From: JARRLC01 sp050290865
GTDB taxonomy: Bacteria; Pseudomonadota; Alphaproteobacteria; Rhizobiales; Rhodomicrobiaceae
DNA length: 64,000 nt
Reading direction: 5' to 3'
NCBI GenBank assembly: GCA_050290865.1
Contig: JBNKIW010000010.1
Span: forward strand, 1-64,000
In this document: positions 43,956 to 53,716 of the stretch, piece after piece
Layout: each line of letters starts with the position of its first letter
Numbering within the stretch: position 1 is the stretch's first letter
The notes under the pieces: generated by a model
The model's input: only the letters and a program-made list of their open reading frames with translations
Databases searched by the model: none
What the model was told of the DNA's origin: nothing
Position numbers and translations under genes: made by a program

Positions 43956-45797
43956 TCAGGCGACGCGGTCCTCGCGGAGAAAGCCACCCGACTGGCGGCT
44001 CCACAGCTGGGCGTAAAGGCCGCCGCGTTTGAGCAGCGCTTCGTGCGTTCCGTCCTCCACGATCTGTCCCTGATCCATGATGATCAGGCGGTCCATGGCG
44101 GCGATCGTCGAAAGCCGGTGGGCGATGGCGATAACCGTCTTGCCCTCCATCAGATTGTAGAGCTGCTCCTGAATGGCGGCCTCGACTTCGGAGTCCAGCG
44201 CCGACGTCGCCTCGTCGAGGATGAGGATCGGCGCGTTCTTCAGGAGCACCCGCGCGATCGCGATGCGCTGGCGCTGCCCGCCCGACAGCTTCACGCCGCG
44301 TTCGCCGACATGCGCCGCATAGCCCTTGCGCCCCTTCACGTCTTCAAGCTCCAGGATGAAGTCATGGGCATGAGCGCGCTCCGCGGCGGCGATGACGTCG
44401 GCTTCCGGCGCGTCAGGGCGTCCGTAGCGGATATTGTCGGTAACCGACCGGTGGAACAGCGAGGCGTCCTGCGTCACCAAGCCGATCTGCGAGCGCAGCG
44501 AGTCCTGCGCGACGCGGGCGATGTCCTGCCCGTCGATCAGGATCCGCCCGCCTTCGAGATCGTGGAAGCGCAGCAGCAGATTGGTCAGCGTCGATTTGCC
44601 CGCGCCCGAGCGTCCCACCAGTCCGACCTTCTCGCCCGGACGGATCGTCAGCCGCAGATCGTCCATCAGCCCGCTGTCGCGGCCATAATGGAACGTGATG
44701 CTGTCGAAACGCACCTCGCCGTGGGCGATCTTCAGTGCCGGCGCGTCCGGCACATCCTCGACCGTGATCGGCCTGGCGATGGTCTGCATGCCTTCCTGCA
44801 CGATGCCGACATTCTCGAAAATGCCCGCCATCACCCACATGATCCAGCCTGCCAGGCCGTTGATGCGAATGACGAGGGCTGTCGACAGCGCCACCGCGCC
44901 GAGCGAGATCGCGCCTGAACTCCACAGCCACAGCGCCATCCCGGCTGTACCGGCAATGAGGATGCCGGTCGCCGCCGTCATGGTGCTTTCGTAGACTGTG
45001 ATCACGCGCATCACGGCATGGTGCTTTTCGGCGAAGTCGTCCATGGCCTGGCGCGCGATGACGTCCTCGCCCCGCGTATGGGCGAACAGCTTCACCGTCT
45101 GGATATTGGTGTAGCTGTCCACGATGCGCCCGGCCAACAGCGAACGTGCCTCCGACAACGCTGTGGAGCGCTTCTTCAGCCGGGGCACGAAGTAACTTAT
45201 CCCGGCGATATAGCCCGCCAGCCAGACGAGGAGCGGCAGAACCAGCGCCGGATCGTTCTGGACGAAGAGGAACACCGCGCCCGCAGTGTATATGAACACG
45301 TACCACACGGCCTCGGTGATCTGCACCATCGTCTCGCGCAGCGACGGCCCGGTCTGCAGGACACGGCTTGCGATGCGTCCGGCGAAATCGTTCTGGAAGA
45401 AGGCCAGACTTTGGCGCAGCACATAGCGGTGGGATTGCCAGCGGATCAGGTGTGTGAAGTCCGGCAAGACGATCTGGTGAACGGCCACAGAGTGAGCCAG
45501 GGCGGCGATGGGGCGGAAGAAGAGCGTAACGCCCGCCATCACCATCAGTGTGGTGCCGTGTTCGGCAAAAAAGTCCGCCGGGCTGGCGGCAGCCTTGGCC
45601 AGATCAACAAGCTTGCCGAGAAAGGCGAACAGCGCCACCTCGACGACGCCGCCAAGGAAGCCCGCCGCCAGCACGATGAGGAAATATGGCCAGACCTGCC
45701 GGACGAAATGTAAATAGAACCCGAGCAGTTCCGCGGGCGGCTGCTCGATGGACTGGAGTCTGTAGGGGTCGATGAAGGATTCGAACCAGCGTAACAT
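43956..45797 (-). CDS. ABC exporter, fused permease and ATPase
   Basis: A 613-residue half-transporter with six membrane segments (about 30-330) and a C-terminal ATPase. Walker A is GRSGAGKST, the signature VKLSGGQRQRIAIARV and Walker B ILILDEATSALD. It works as a dimer. The pattern is of the MsbA/ATM1/multidrug group. Substrate cannot be inferred; no secretion partners are adjacent. It converges on the glycosylase gene. Confidence 0.93.
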   Translation of the reverse strand: MLRWFESFIDPYRLQSIEQPPAELLGFYLHFVRQVWPYFLIVLAAGFLGGVVEVALFAFLGKLVDLAKAAASPADFFAEHGTTLMVMAGVTLFFRPIAALAHSVAVHQIVLPDFTHLIRWQSHRYVLRQSLAFFQNDFAGRIASRVLQTGPSLRETMVQITEAVWYVFIYTAGAVFLFVQNDPALVLPLLVWLAGYIAGISYFVPRLKKRSTALSEARSLLAGRIVDSYTNIQTVKLFAHTRGEDVIARQAMDDFAEKHHAVMRVITVYESTMTAATGILIAGTAGMALWLWSSGAISLGAVALSTALVIRINGLAGWIMWVMAGIFENVGIVQEGMQTIARPITVEDVPDAPALKIAHGEVRFDSITFHYGRDSGLMDDLRLTIRPGEKVGLVGRSGAGKSTLTNLLLRFHDLEGGRILIDGQDIARVAQDSLRSQIGLVTQDASLFHRSVTDNIRYGRPDAPEADVIAAAERAHAHDFILELEDVKGRKGYAAHVGERGVKLSGGQRQRIAIARVLLKNAPILILDEATSALDSEVEAAIQEQLYNLMEGKTVIAIAHRLSTIAAMDRLIIMDQGQIVEDGTHEALLKRGGLYAQLWSRQSGGFLREDRVA

Positions 45798-46194
45798 GGT
45801 TGCCGCTCTGCCGCTAAATTTGAGATCAACTGAGGGATTTCAGTCGCGCGGCGGAGCGAAGCGGAGGCGTTCGCTAATCGGGCCGCGCTTCTAACGAAGT
45901 CGCGTCGCTATCGTCATCGAGGAAACCTTTCGTGGCGTATTGCCATGCTGTGCCGGCGCCTGATGCGCGGGCATCTCGTCCCCAGGCGGCAAGACAATCT
46001 CACATTGTCGTTAAAATTTGAAGCGTTTTATACTCGCGCCAAAACAGCGCAGTATACGTCCTACTTCGGCAGACCGAAATTTCCCATCATAACAATGTGA
46101 TGCGGTACCGGCGGGGGGAAATGTTGACAAGCCGTTCGGAATATCAAACATTGTCCGCCATGCAGGGTGAGTTTTGGGCGCATGGAGGTCTTCA
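45798..46194. other. Upstream region of cysH with repeated CATTGT motifs
   Basis: Almost 400 bases between divergent genes. It holds an inverted pair GACAAT/ATTGTC (45993-46009) and TCACATTGT (46000-46008) whose reverse complement ACAATGTGA recurs at 46092-46100; AACATTGTC appears again at 46148-46156. A possible -35 TTGACA lies at 46124-46129. These may be regulator sites and a promoter for cysH. No gene was seen. Confidence 0.4.
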
Positions 46195-46962
46195 GTGCCG
46201 TTGCATTCTTTGAAGGCGGACGGAGATGTCAAACCGAACGGTACCGTCATTTCCCTGGCAGACGCGCTGGTGGAACGGCGCGCAGCCACTCTCGACGGCG
46301 AACTGGCGCGTGCCGCACCGGAGGACATTCTTCGCGCCGCCATCCGCGAGGTCGGGCGCGACCGCTTCACCGTCGTTTCGTCTTTCGGTACGGAGTCCGC
46401 TGTAATGCTCGCCGCCGCGGCGGCCGTTGAGCCGGGCATCCCCGTGCTCCTGCTCAATACGGGCTATCTCTTCCCGGAGACTCTCACCTATCGCGACACG
46501 CTCCGCGACCGGCTCGGACTGACCGATATCCGCGAGATCCTCCCCGATGCCGCTGAGGCCGCCGCGGAAGATGCGGAAGGCGATCTCTACATCCGTGACG
46601 CGGACGCCTGCTGTGGCCTGCGCAAGGTGCGCCCCCTCGCCCGCGCGCTGGAGGGATTCGACGCCTGGGCCAATGGCCGCAAGCGCTATCAGGGGGAGAC
46701 GCGCACCGCCATCCCGCTCGTCGAGGCGGATGGGCGGCGCCTGAAATTCAATCCGCTCGCTGCGCTGACCCGCGAGGACATCAGGGCGCGTTTCGACGCT
46801 CTCGGCCTGCCGCCGCATCCGCTGGAGAGAGTCGGCTTCGCCTCGATTGGCTGTATGGCCTGCACCACGCGGGTGAAACCGGGAGAAGACCCGCGCGCTG
46901 GCCGCTGGCGGGGGCAGGGCAAGGCCGAATGCGGGCTGCACACCGGTCCGCTTTCCGGATGA
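46195..46962 (+). CDS. cysH: Assimilatory adenylyl-sulfate (APS) reductase-type CysH
   Basis: A 255-residue PP-loop reductase that converts activated sulfate to sulfite. The PP-loop reads VVSSFGTESAVML (60-72). C139-C140 and C220-x2-C223 are the four ligands of a [4Fe-4S] cluster, which points to APS (not PAPS) as substrate. The catalytic Cys is C246 in AECGLH. GTG 46195 follows GGAGG at 46184-46188. No other sulfate genes (cysDN, cysI) are adjacent. Confidence 0.92.
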   Translation: MPLHSLKADGDVKPNGTVISLADALVERRAATLDGELARAAPEDILRAAIREVGRDRFTVVSSFGTESAVMLAAAAAVEPGIPVLLLNTGYLFPETLTYRDTLRDRLGLTDIREILPDAAEAAAEDAEGDLYIRDADACCGLRKVRPLARALEGFDAWANGRKRYQGETRTAIPLVEADGRRLKFNPLAALTREDIRARFDALGLPPHPLERVGFASIGCMACTTRVKPGEDPRAGRWRGQGKAECGLHTGPLSG

Positions 46963-47097
46963 CCGCCCGCGGTTCGGCCAGCCCGCTGAATCGATGGGAC
47001 TGCCCGAGAGGGGCGCGTGTGCCATTTGGGCACGACAAAGGGGCGATCCGCGCGCTCACTGGCGGTACGGATCGTCCTTGTTGACCTTTGGATCGGG

Positions 47098-47745
47098 TCA
47101 GATTTCGTGGGTGCGGCTGACCGCCAGCGGATCGGCCTGCCGGAAATCGCCGAGATAGGCGGCTGTGGAGGCGATTTTCGTGTGCCCCAGCAGCACGCGC
47201 ACCGCTTCCAGATTGCCCGTTTCGCTGACGATATGGACCGCGCGCGTCCGGCGCAGGGACTCTGTGCCATAATCGGTCGCATCCAGCCCGATATCCGCCA
47301 CCCACGCCTTGACCAGACGGCTGAGCTGACGCGGCGTCACAGCCTTGCCCGCGCGGCCGCGGCCGGTGAAGAGATAGTCGTTCTGCTTCTTGCCCGACTC
47401 GGCGATCCATTTCTGCAGAACGTCCTGCGTCTCCTTTGACAGAGTGCAGGCGACGGACCGCGTGGTCCCTGCCATCGGGACATCCAGCGTCTCGCGCATC
47501 ACGCCATCCCGCTTCCTGACGGTCTTGACCATCAATGACAGGAGGTCGGAGGCATGCAGCATCGTGTCGATGGCGGTGGAGAAAATCGCAAGATCGCGCA
47601 GGCCAGTGCTGCCGCGTTTGACGAGCATGGCCCTGATGCGCTTCACCTCTTTGGGTGTCAAAGCGGCACGCGGGCCGACTTCCACCCCCTTGTTCCAGGT
47701 GGTCCGCTTTTCGGGTTGTTTCGCTTTCTTCTTTCTGACGGCCAT
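47098..47745 (-). CDS. Degenerate tyrosine recombinase-like protein
   Basis: A 215-residue protein with the catalytic-domain outline of tyrosine recombinases but no N-terminal core-binding domain. LGHTKIASTAAYL (H188, nucleophile-position Y197) and SLRRTRA (R165/R166) are kept. The first active-site Arg, expected in the KLR/GCDL-type position, is His (H64), and the His of the HxLRR box is Glu (E162). A Lys-rich start (MAVRKKKAKQPEKR) is unusual. It may be a decayed integrase or a domesticated DNA-binding protein. It lies alone between cysH and malate synthase, without other mobile genes. Confidence 0.75.
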   Translation of the reverse strand: MAVRKKKAKQPEKRTTWNKGVEVGPRAALTPKEVKRIRAMLVKRGSTGLRDLAIFSTAIDTMLHASDLLSLMVKTVRKRDGVMRETLDVPMAGTTRSVACTLSKETQDVLQKWIAESGKKQNDYLFTGRGRAGKAVTPRQLSRLVKAWVADIGLDATDYGTESLRRTRAVHIVSETGNLEAVRVLLGHTKIASTAAYLGDFRQADPLAVSRTHEI

Positions 47746-47968
47746 GGTCGTCACTCCTTCAGCTTTTTCGCCATGCTGGACGAGCGCGTGCATGACAATC
47801 CGATATATATGCCGGGATTGGTCGCCAAATCGCTAACCCACGGCAAAATGACGGCCCCAAAGGCTGGAAAGGGGTGGCAGATCGCCCCATTCACCCGCCA
47901 CGGCGGCGGCAAACGGCATCGTGCCAGCCGCCGACGGCCATTTCTGCAATGGTATAACCCAACCGCCT

Positions 47969-49573
47969 TTACGCGATCAACTTATAAGCGGGGATGGTGA
48001 GAAACGGCTCCAGCGTTTGTGAAGTGGAAAGGTGCCGGAAAAGCTCTGTCGCAACACCGAAGCGGCCCATGTCGAAGGCCCCGGCGCCAAGCGTGGCGCG
48101 CAGTTTCGCCATTTCGTCCTTCAGCAGATCCTCGAAAAGCTCGCGCGTTACGGCGCGGCCATCGTCGAGCGTGGCGCCGAATTTGATCCACTGCCAGACC
48201 TGCGTGCGCGAAATCTCGGCGGTGGCGGCGTCCTCCATCAGATTGTAAAGCGGAACCGCGCCGTTCCCGCGCAGCCACGCCTCGAGGTATTGCACACCGA
48301 CACGGATGTTCATGCGCAGGCCATCTTCGCTGCGGGTCCCCTCATGGACACGCAGGAGATCGGCCTGGCCAGCCTGCACATCGTCGCGCATCCTGTCCAG
48401 TTGATTGGGCTGCGGCATGTGCTCGTCGAACACGGCCCTGGCGGCGGGAACGAGGTCGGGATGCGCCACCCAGGTGCCGTCATGCCCCGCCAGAACCTCG
48501 CGCAGCTTGTCGTCGCGAACGGCGGCCAGGGCCCGGTCGTTCGCCTCCGCGTCGCGCCGGTTGGGGATGAAAGCCGCCATCCCTCCCATGGCGAATGCGC
48601 CGCGGCGGTGGCATGTCTGGATCAGCCGTTCGGAATAGGCCTTGAGAAACGCCTCGCCCATGACCACCTGGCCGCGATCCGGGAGAAGATATTCCGGCTT
48701 GGCGCGCAGCGTCTTGATGAAGGAGAAGATGTAGTCCCAGCGGCCGCAGTTCAGGCCGGTGATGTGGTCGCGCAGCTCATAGAGGATTTCGTCCATCTCG
48801 AAGGCGGCGGGCAGCGTCTCGATGAGCACGGTCGCCTTGATGGTGCCGGGCGGAAGTCCCAGCATTGCCTGCGCCTTGATGAACACGTCGTTCCACAGCC
48901 GCGCCTCCAGGTGGCTCTCCATCTTCGGCAGATAGAAATACGGCCCGGAGCCTCCGGCTAGCGCCGCCTTGGCGTTGTGAAAGAAATACAGCCCGAAATC
49001 CGCGAACGCGCCTGCCAGGGGCGCGCCATCGACGCAGATATGGTCCTCGGTGAGGTGCCAGCCGCGCGGCCGCACCAGGAGCACGGCCGGGTCGGGCCGG
49101 AGCTTGTAGTCCTTGCCGGTTTCGGGATCGGTGAAATCGAGCTGGCCAAGCCAGTAATCCATGAGGTTGATCTGGCCCTCGACGACGTTCTCCCAGGTGG
49201 GCGACAGGGCGTCCTCGAAATCGGCCATGAACACGGAGGCGCCGGAATTCAGCGCGTTGATAACCATTTTGCGCGAGGTGGGGCCGGTGATCTCGACGCG
49301 GCGGTCGAGAAGATCGGCGGGGACGCCGCGGATCTTCCAGTCGCCGGAGCGGACGGCGTCCGTTTCGGGCAGGAAATCCGGCAGCGCGCCCGCATCGAAC
49401 ACTGCCTGGCGTTCCGCCCGCCGCGCCAGGAGCTCACGGCGCGCGGCCTCGAATTCCCGCCCGAGTGTCGCAACGAAGCCGAGCGCCTCCGGCGTCAGGA
49501 CGCGGTCATAGCCGCGGCCCTGCCTGCCCTTGATCTCGATACCCTCCGGCAGCCGCTTCCGCGTGCTGGTCAT
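47969..49573 (-). CDS. aceB: Malate synthase A
   Basis: A 534-residue malate synthase of the A type, which condenses glyoxylate with acetyl-CoA in the glyoxylate bypass. Typical segments include MADFEDALSPTWENVVEGQ, LLVRPRGWHLTEDH, VLIETLPAAFEMDEILYEL, LNCGRWDYIFSFIK and MGGMAAFIPNRRD, with catalytic Arg and acidic metal ligands inside. No isocitrate lyase gene is nearby. Probably a single-gene unit. Confidence 0.96.
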   Translation of the reverse strand: MTSTRKRLPEGIEIKGRQGRGYDRVLTPEALGFVATLGREFEAARRELLARRAERQAVFDAGALPDFLPETDAVRSGDWKIRGVPADLLDRRVEITGPTSRKMVINALNSGASVFMADFEDALSPTWENVVEGQINLMDYWLGQLDFTDPETGKDYKLRPDPAVLLVRPRGWHLTEDHICVDGAPLAGAFADFGLYFFHNAKAALAGGSGPYFYLPKMESHLEARLWNDVFIKAQAMLGLPPGTIKATVLIETLPAAFEMDEILYELRDHITGLNCGRWDYIFSFIKTLRAKPEYLLPDRGQVVMGEAFLKAYSERLIQTCHRRGAFAMGGMAAFIPNRRDAEANDRALAAVRDDKLREVLAGHDGTWVAHPDLVPAARAVFDEHMPQPNQLDRMRDDVQAGQADLLRVHEGTRSEDGLRMNIRVGVQYLEAWLRGNGAVPLYNLMEDAATAEISRTQVWQWIKFGATLDDGRAVTRELFEDLLKDEMAKLRATLGAGAFDMGRFGVATELFRHLSTSQTLEPFLTIPAYKLIA

Positions 49574-49673
49574 GTGGAAACCCCTGCTGTTTCAGCTTTG
49601 CCGCTTCGGCGAACCCGTGTCCGTTTGGCACAGGATCGCCGTAAGCATGCAAAGACTTTCTTACGGTGCGGCG

Positions 49674-50945
49674 TTACTCCGCGACAGGCTCGAGCTGCCG
49701 CTGATGCCGCATGTGGTTGACGAAGCGCCGGAACAGATAGTGGCTGTCCTGCGGACCCGGCGACGCTTCGGGGTGATACTGAACGGAGAAAATGGGCCGG
49801 TCCTTCACGCGGATACCGCAATTGGTGCCGTCGAACAGTGAAACATGGGTTTCCTCGATCCCCGCCGGCAGCGTGTCGCGGTCCACGGTGAAGCCGTGAT
49901 TCATGGAGGTGATTTCGACCTTGCCCGTGGTGAGGTCTTTCACCGGATGATTGGCGCCGTGATGGCCGTGCGGCATCTTGTGTGTCCACGCCCCGAGGGC
50001 CAGTGCCAGCAACTGATGCCCGAGGCAAATTCCAAAGACCGGCAGGCCGGTGCTCACAATCTCCCGCACCACGGGGACCGCATAGGCGCTCATCGCCGCC
50101 GGGTCGCCCGGACCGTTCGAGAGGAAGACGCCGTCCGGCCGGAGCGACAGCACATCCTCCGCCGTGGCCGTGGCGGGCACGACCGTGACGCGGCATCCCG
50201 TCGTGGTCAGGCAGCGCAGGATGTTCTGTTTCATGCCGTAGTCGATGGCCACCACATGATAGTCGGCGCTCGTTCGATGGCCGTAGCCGTGCTGCCAACT
50301 CCAGGCCGTTCCTTCACGGTCGAGGCCATCGCCCGCCACCACCGTCTTGGCGAGGTCCATGCCCTCGATGCCCGGCCATGCCTTTGCCCGCTTCTGGAGG
50401 GCGTCGAGGTCGAACTGGCCGGAGGGGTCATGGGCGATAATGGCGTTGGGCATGCCCTGGTCGCGGATGCGCGCCGTCAACGCCCGGGTGTCGATGCCGC
50501 TGATACCGATGATACCGTGCTGCTTCAGCCAGACGTCGAGATGCTGGGTGGCGCGGTAATTCGACGGCCCCGTGACGGAGGCGCGCAGAACGCAGCCGCG
50601 CACGGCCGTGTTCACGGCGGTATTGCCGCGCTCGGCATCGTCGAAATTGGCGCCCACATTGCCGATATGGGGGAAGGTGAAGGTGATGATCTGGCCGGCA
50701 TAGGACGGATCCGTGAGGATCTCCTGGTAGCCGGTCATGGCCGTGTTGAAACACAGCTCGCCCGTCGCCTCGCCCGCCGCCCCGAGGCCGAATCCCCGCA
50801 GTACCGTGCCGTCATTCAGCACGATGATAGCGGTAAAAGGCGGATCGGCCCATGGCGACACTGCCGTTTCCGGCGGGTCTGATGGTGTTAAATGGATATT
50901 CTGGATGCGATTCTCGGTGTTGTAGCCGGATTGATCGCTGGACAT
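49674..50945 (-). CDS. carA: Carbamoyl-phosphate synthase small subunit
   Basis: A 423-residue glutaminase subunit that feeds ammonia to CarB for arginine and pyrimidine synthesis. The class I amidotransferase triad is present: the Cys in VFGICLGHQLLALALG, and the His/Glu in FSVQYHPEASPGP. The N-terminal domain holds ELCFNTAMTGYQEILTDPSYAGQ. ATG 50945 follows AAGGGG. A non-conserved N-terminal stretch of about 37 residues precedes the usual start, so a later start is possible. carB is not in the window. Confidence 0.95.
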   Translation of the reverse strand: MSSDQSGYNTENRIQNIHLTPSDPPETAVSPWADPPFTAIIVLNDGTVLRGFGLGAAGEATGELCFNTAMTGYQEILTDPSYAGQIITFTFPHIGNVGANFDDAERGNTAVNTAVRGCVLRASVTGPSNYRATQHLDVWLKQHGIIGISGIDTRALTARIRDQGMPNAIIAHDPSGQFDLDALQKRAKAWPGIEGMDLAKTVVAGDGLDREGTAWSWQHGYGHRTSADYHVVAIDYGMKQNILRCLTTTGCRVTVVPATATAEDVLSLRPDGVFLSNGPGDPAAMSAYAVPVVREIVSTGLPVFGICLGHQLLALALGAWTHKMPHGHHGANHPVKDLTTGKVEITSMNHGFTVDRDTLPAGIEETHVSLFDGTNCGIRVKDRPIFSVQYHPEASPGPQDSHYLFRRFVNHMRHQRQLEPVAE

Positions 50946-51293
50946 TCTGCCCCTTCCCACGCGCTGCCGGTGCACCGACCGGCCAGGGTTTCCCCGGCTG
51001 CGGTTGCAAGGCTGCGGCTGCAAGCCCGCCGCAAAGCTAGGGAGCTGTTCAGCGATAGTCAATGGGCCATCTGACGAAGGCGTGTCAACGTCCCGCGGGT
51101 AAATACGTAAAGGATGCGCGGGAGGCCAGCGAACCAGCGGGCGGAGAGGGCAGGGGACGCCCGCGCCCGGATGGATTGCGCCTTCGCGACGCATACCCCA
51201 CGGCACCGGGATGCCATGGGGTCTTCTTGACTCTGGCCGCTTCACCTGTAGGCGTTGAGTATACAGGCGGAACCGGCCCGCACCGGGACAGGT
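50946..51293. other. Intergenic region between carA and the cold-shock gene
   Basis: About 350 bases carrying the carA promoter region. Several overlapping frames are present but none shows a plausible product. No riboswitch or attenuator hairpin was identified. Confidence 0.35.
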
Positions 51294-51503
51294 TTACGAA
51301 ACCTGGATGTTGCCGACGGCGATCTTGCCGGTGCGGCGGTCTTCCTGTGTATCGAAAGACACCTTCTGTCCTTCAACCAGCGACCGGATGCCAGCGCGTT
51401 CCAGGGCGGAAACGTGAACGAACACGTCCTTGCCGCCACCGTCCGGCTGGATGAATCCGTAGCCTTTCTGGGTGTTGAAGAACTTCACGGTACCTTGCTG
51501 CAT
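51294..51503 (-). CDS. cspA: Cold-shock domain protein (CspA family)
   Basis: A 69-residue OB-fold RNA-binding protein. RNP1 KGYGFIQ and RNP2 VFVHVSAL are intact, starting with MQQGTVKFFNTQKG. Members melt RNA structure and aid translation in the cold or in stationary phase. ATG 51503 follows AAGGGG. The untranslated leader could be long, as in other csp genes, but its start is not known. Confidence 0.95.
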   Translation of the reverse strand: MQQGTVKFFNTQKGYGFIQPDGGGKDVFVHVSALERAGIRSLVEGQKVSFDTQEDRRTGKIAVGNIQVS

Positions 51504-51787
51504 AGAAATTCCCCTTCTGGGTATCAGGTAGAGATGAGAATCGGCCCATGCCGTGCATACACGCGAGCACAAGCCATCTTAGTCGATGTTTGGAGAGAGT
51601 CTGAAGGCGCGCACCCAGCAGCGCAAGGTGTAACGGCCCGAACTTCCGGCCAAAAGTCGATGCGCGACTGTAAACCGGTTGTGGAAGAATGGCAAGCACG
51701 CGCCAATACGGACTTTGCGGGCAGTTGAAAGCGGGGAAAGCAAGCCCCTCATTGCGAGTGCAAGCTTTCCCCGTGACGGCTAGGCCC

Positions 51788-53716
51788 TTATTCTCCGAGC
51801 CCCATCTGAATATACCCAGTTGGGCAGACATCCTTGCATATGTGGCAGCCGATACATTTCGAATAGTCGGTGTCCACATAGCGGCCCATGGTCGCCTGCG
51901 TCTTTTTCACGCGATAGACGGCCTCTTGCGGGCAATAGATCATGCAGTTGTCGCATTCCAGGCAGATGCCGCAGGACATACAGCGGTCCGCTTCGGCGCG
52001 TGCCTCCTCCTCGCTCAGCGACTGCAGGCGCGTGTCGAAATTGCCAAGCACATTGCCCGCGTCGATGGTCTTCTCGGTGCGCGTCTTGCGCTCGACGGGC
52101 TTGAAATGGCCGAGGAACAGCTCGCCCGCCTGCACGATGTGGCTCGGTGCGCGGTCCTCGTAATTATGCACGGCATAGGTCGCGAGGTCGGTGCCGGTCG
52201 CCTGCACGTGATCGTAAGGCGCGGGGTCGCGTCCCACTTCCTTCAGCTTGTCGAGCAGATTGAAGTGGTAAACGTTCACCCTCGGCTGCCGCGGCTGGTC
52301 CTCACGCTTCAGGTAATGGCTGATGCTTTCCGCCGCGATCGTGGCGTGGCCGATGGCTGTCGTCAGCAGATGCGGCTTCAAAACGTCGCCACCGACGAAG
52401 ATGCCGTCGCCTTTCGGCCAGCGGTAATAGCTGTCCGCCGCGGCCGCCCCCCTGCCGTTGTCGATCGCCTCCATGCCCGCGAAATCGGTGAACTGACCGA
52501 TGGCCGAGACGATGAGGTCGCACTCGATATCGCGCTCGGTACCGGGCTTCAGCGTCATCTTGCCGGTGCTCCAGTCCACCTCCGCGACGCGAAGCGCGGT
52601 GGCGCGGCCGGACGCATCCTTGACGACGGAAACCGGCAGGAGCGACGGCGCGATGGTGACGCCCTCCTCCAGCACATGTTTGATTTCCATCTTCGTGGCC
52701 GGCATCTTCTCGACCGGGCGGCGGTAGACGATGGTGACTTCGGCGCCCTGGCGACGTGCAGCGATGGCCGAGTCCTGCGCGGTCTGGTTCAGCAGGACCG
52801 TCTCCGGCCGGTCCGCCTCGGCCCCGCCATCGATGTGGCCGATACGGCGCGCCACGGCGGCGACGTCCATGGCAGTGTCGCCACCGCCGATCACGAGCAC
52901 GCGCCGCGCGCCGACATGCAGCCGGCCCTCGTTGAAGGCTTCGAGGAAGGTGATACCCGTAATGCAGTTCGGTGCATCGGCGCCGGGCACCTCGAGCGGC
53001 GTACCGGCCTGCGCCCCGACGGCAATGAAGACCGCGTCGAAGTCGCTGCGGAGCTGCTCGAAGGGAATGTCCTTACCGACCTTGACGTTCGTCTTCACTT
53101 CGACGCCCAGGTCGAGGATGCGCTGGATTTCCGCGTCGAGGATGTCGCGCGGCACGCGATACCCCGGAATGCCGTAGCGCATCATGCCGCCAAGCTGCGC
53201 GCGTGCCTCGAAGACGGTGACGGCGTGACCCTGGCGGCGGAGCTGGTAGGCGCAGGCGAGACCGCCCGGTCCCGAACCGATGATGGCGACTTTCTTGCCC
53301 GTGGGCAGACCGGCGGGGTGCAGCTTCAGGCCGTGCTGCAGGGCGTAATCCCCGAGGAAATGCTCGATGGAATTGATGCCGATGTGATCATCGACCTTGG
53401 CGCGATTGCAGCCTTCCTCGCAGGAGGCCGGGCAGACGCGGCCGAGCACGGACGGAAACGGGTTCGTCTCCACCAGACGCGCGAAGGCATATTCCTGCCA
53501 CGGCGTCCCGACCGGCGGCTTCTCTATGCCGCGCACGATATTGAGCCAGCCGCGTATGTCGGCACCGGCCGGGCAGCTTCCCTGGCAGGGCGGTGTGCGG
53601 TGCACATAGGTAGGGCACTTGTACGACTTGTCGGCGACGAAGATGCGCTCGCGCATGTCACCGGGCTGGTAATCGCCATCCTTGTAGCGGCGAAACGTAA
53701 ACTGGACCTCAGTCAT
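51788..53716 (-). CDS. NAD(P)H- and FAD-dependent iron-sulfur flavoprotein (DsrL/GltD-like)
   Basis: A 642-residue oxidoreductase. N-terminal Cys (C34, C44, C48, C95, C99, C103) resemble the cluster-binding domain of glutamate synthase small subunit. GSGPGGLACAYQLRRQGH (147-164) binds FAD and GGGDTAMDVAAVARR binds NAD(P)H. The end carries two ferredoxin-like clusters, CMSCGICLECDNC and CIGCHICKDVC. The C-terminal ferredoxin extension is the layout of DsrL, the NAD(P)H partner of dissimilatory sulfite reductase. No dsr or gltB gene is in the window, so the electron partner is unknown. ATG 53716 follows AGGGAAT. Confidence 0.8.
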   Translation of the reverse strand: MTEVQFTFRRYKDGDYQPGDMRERIFVADKSYKCPTYVHRTPPCQGSCPAGADIRGWLNIVRGIEKPPVGTPWQEYAFARLVETNPFPSVLGRVCPASCEEGCNRAKVDDHIGINSIEHFLGDYALQHGLKLHPAGLPTGKKVAIIGSGPGGLACAYQLRRQGHAVTVFEARAQLGGMMRYGIPGYRVPRDILDAEIQRILDLGVEVKTNVKVGKDIPFEQLRSDFDAVFIAVGAQAGTPLEVPGADAPNCITGITFLEAFNEGRLHVGARRVLVIGGGDTAMDVAAVARRIGHIDGGAEADRPETVLLNQTAQDSAIAARRQGAEVTIVYRRPVEKMPATKMEIKHVLEEGVTIAPSLLPVSVVKDASGRATALRVAEVDWSTGKMTLKPGTERDIECDLIVSAIGQFTDFAGMEAIDNGRGAAAADSYYRWPKGDGIFVGGDVLKPHLLTTAIGHATIAAESISHYLKREDQPRQPRVNVYHFNLLDKLKEVGRDPAPYDHVQATGTDLATYAVHNYEDRAPSHIVQAGELFLGHFKPVERKTRTEKTIDAGNVLGNFDTRLQSLSEEEARAEADRCMSCGICLECDNCMIYCPQEAVYRVKKTQATMGRYVDTDYSKCIGCHICKDVCPTGYIQMGLGE

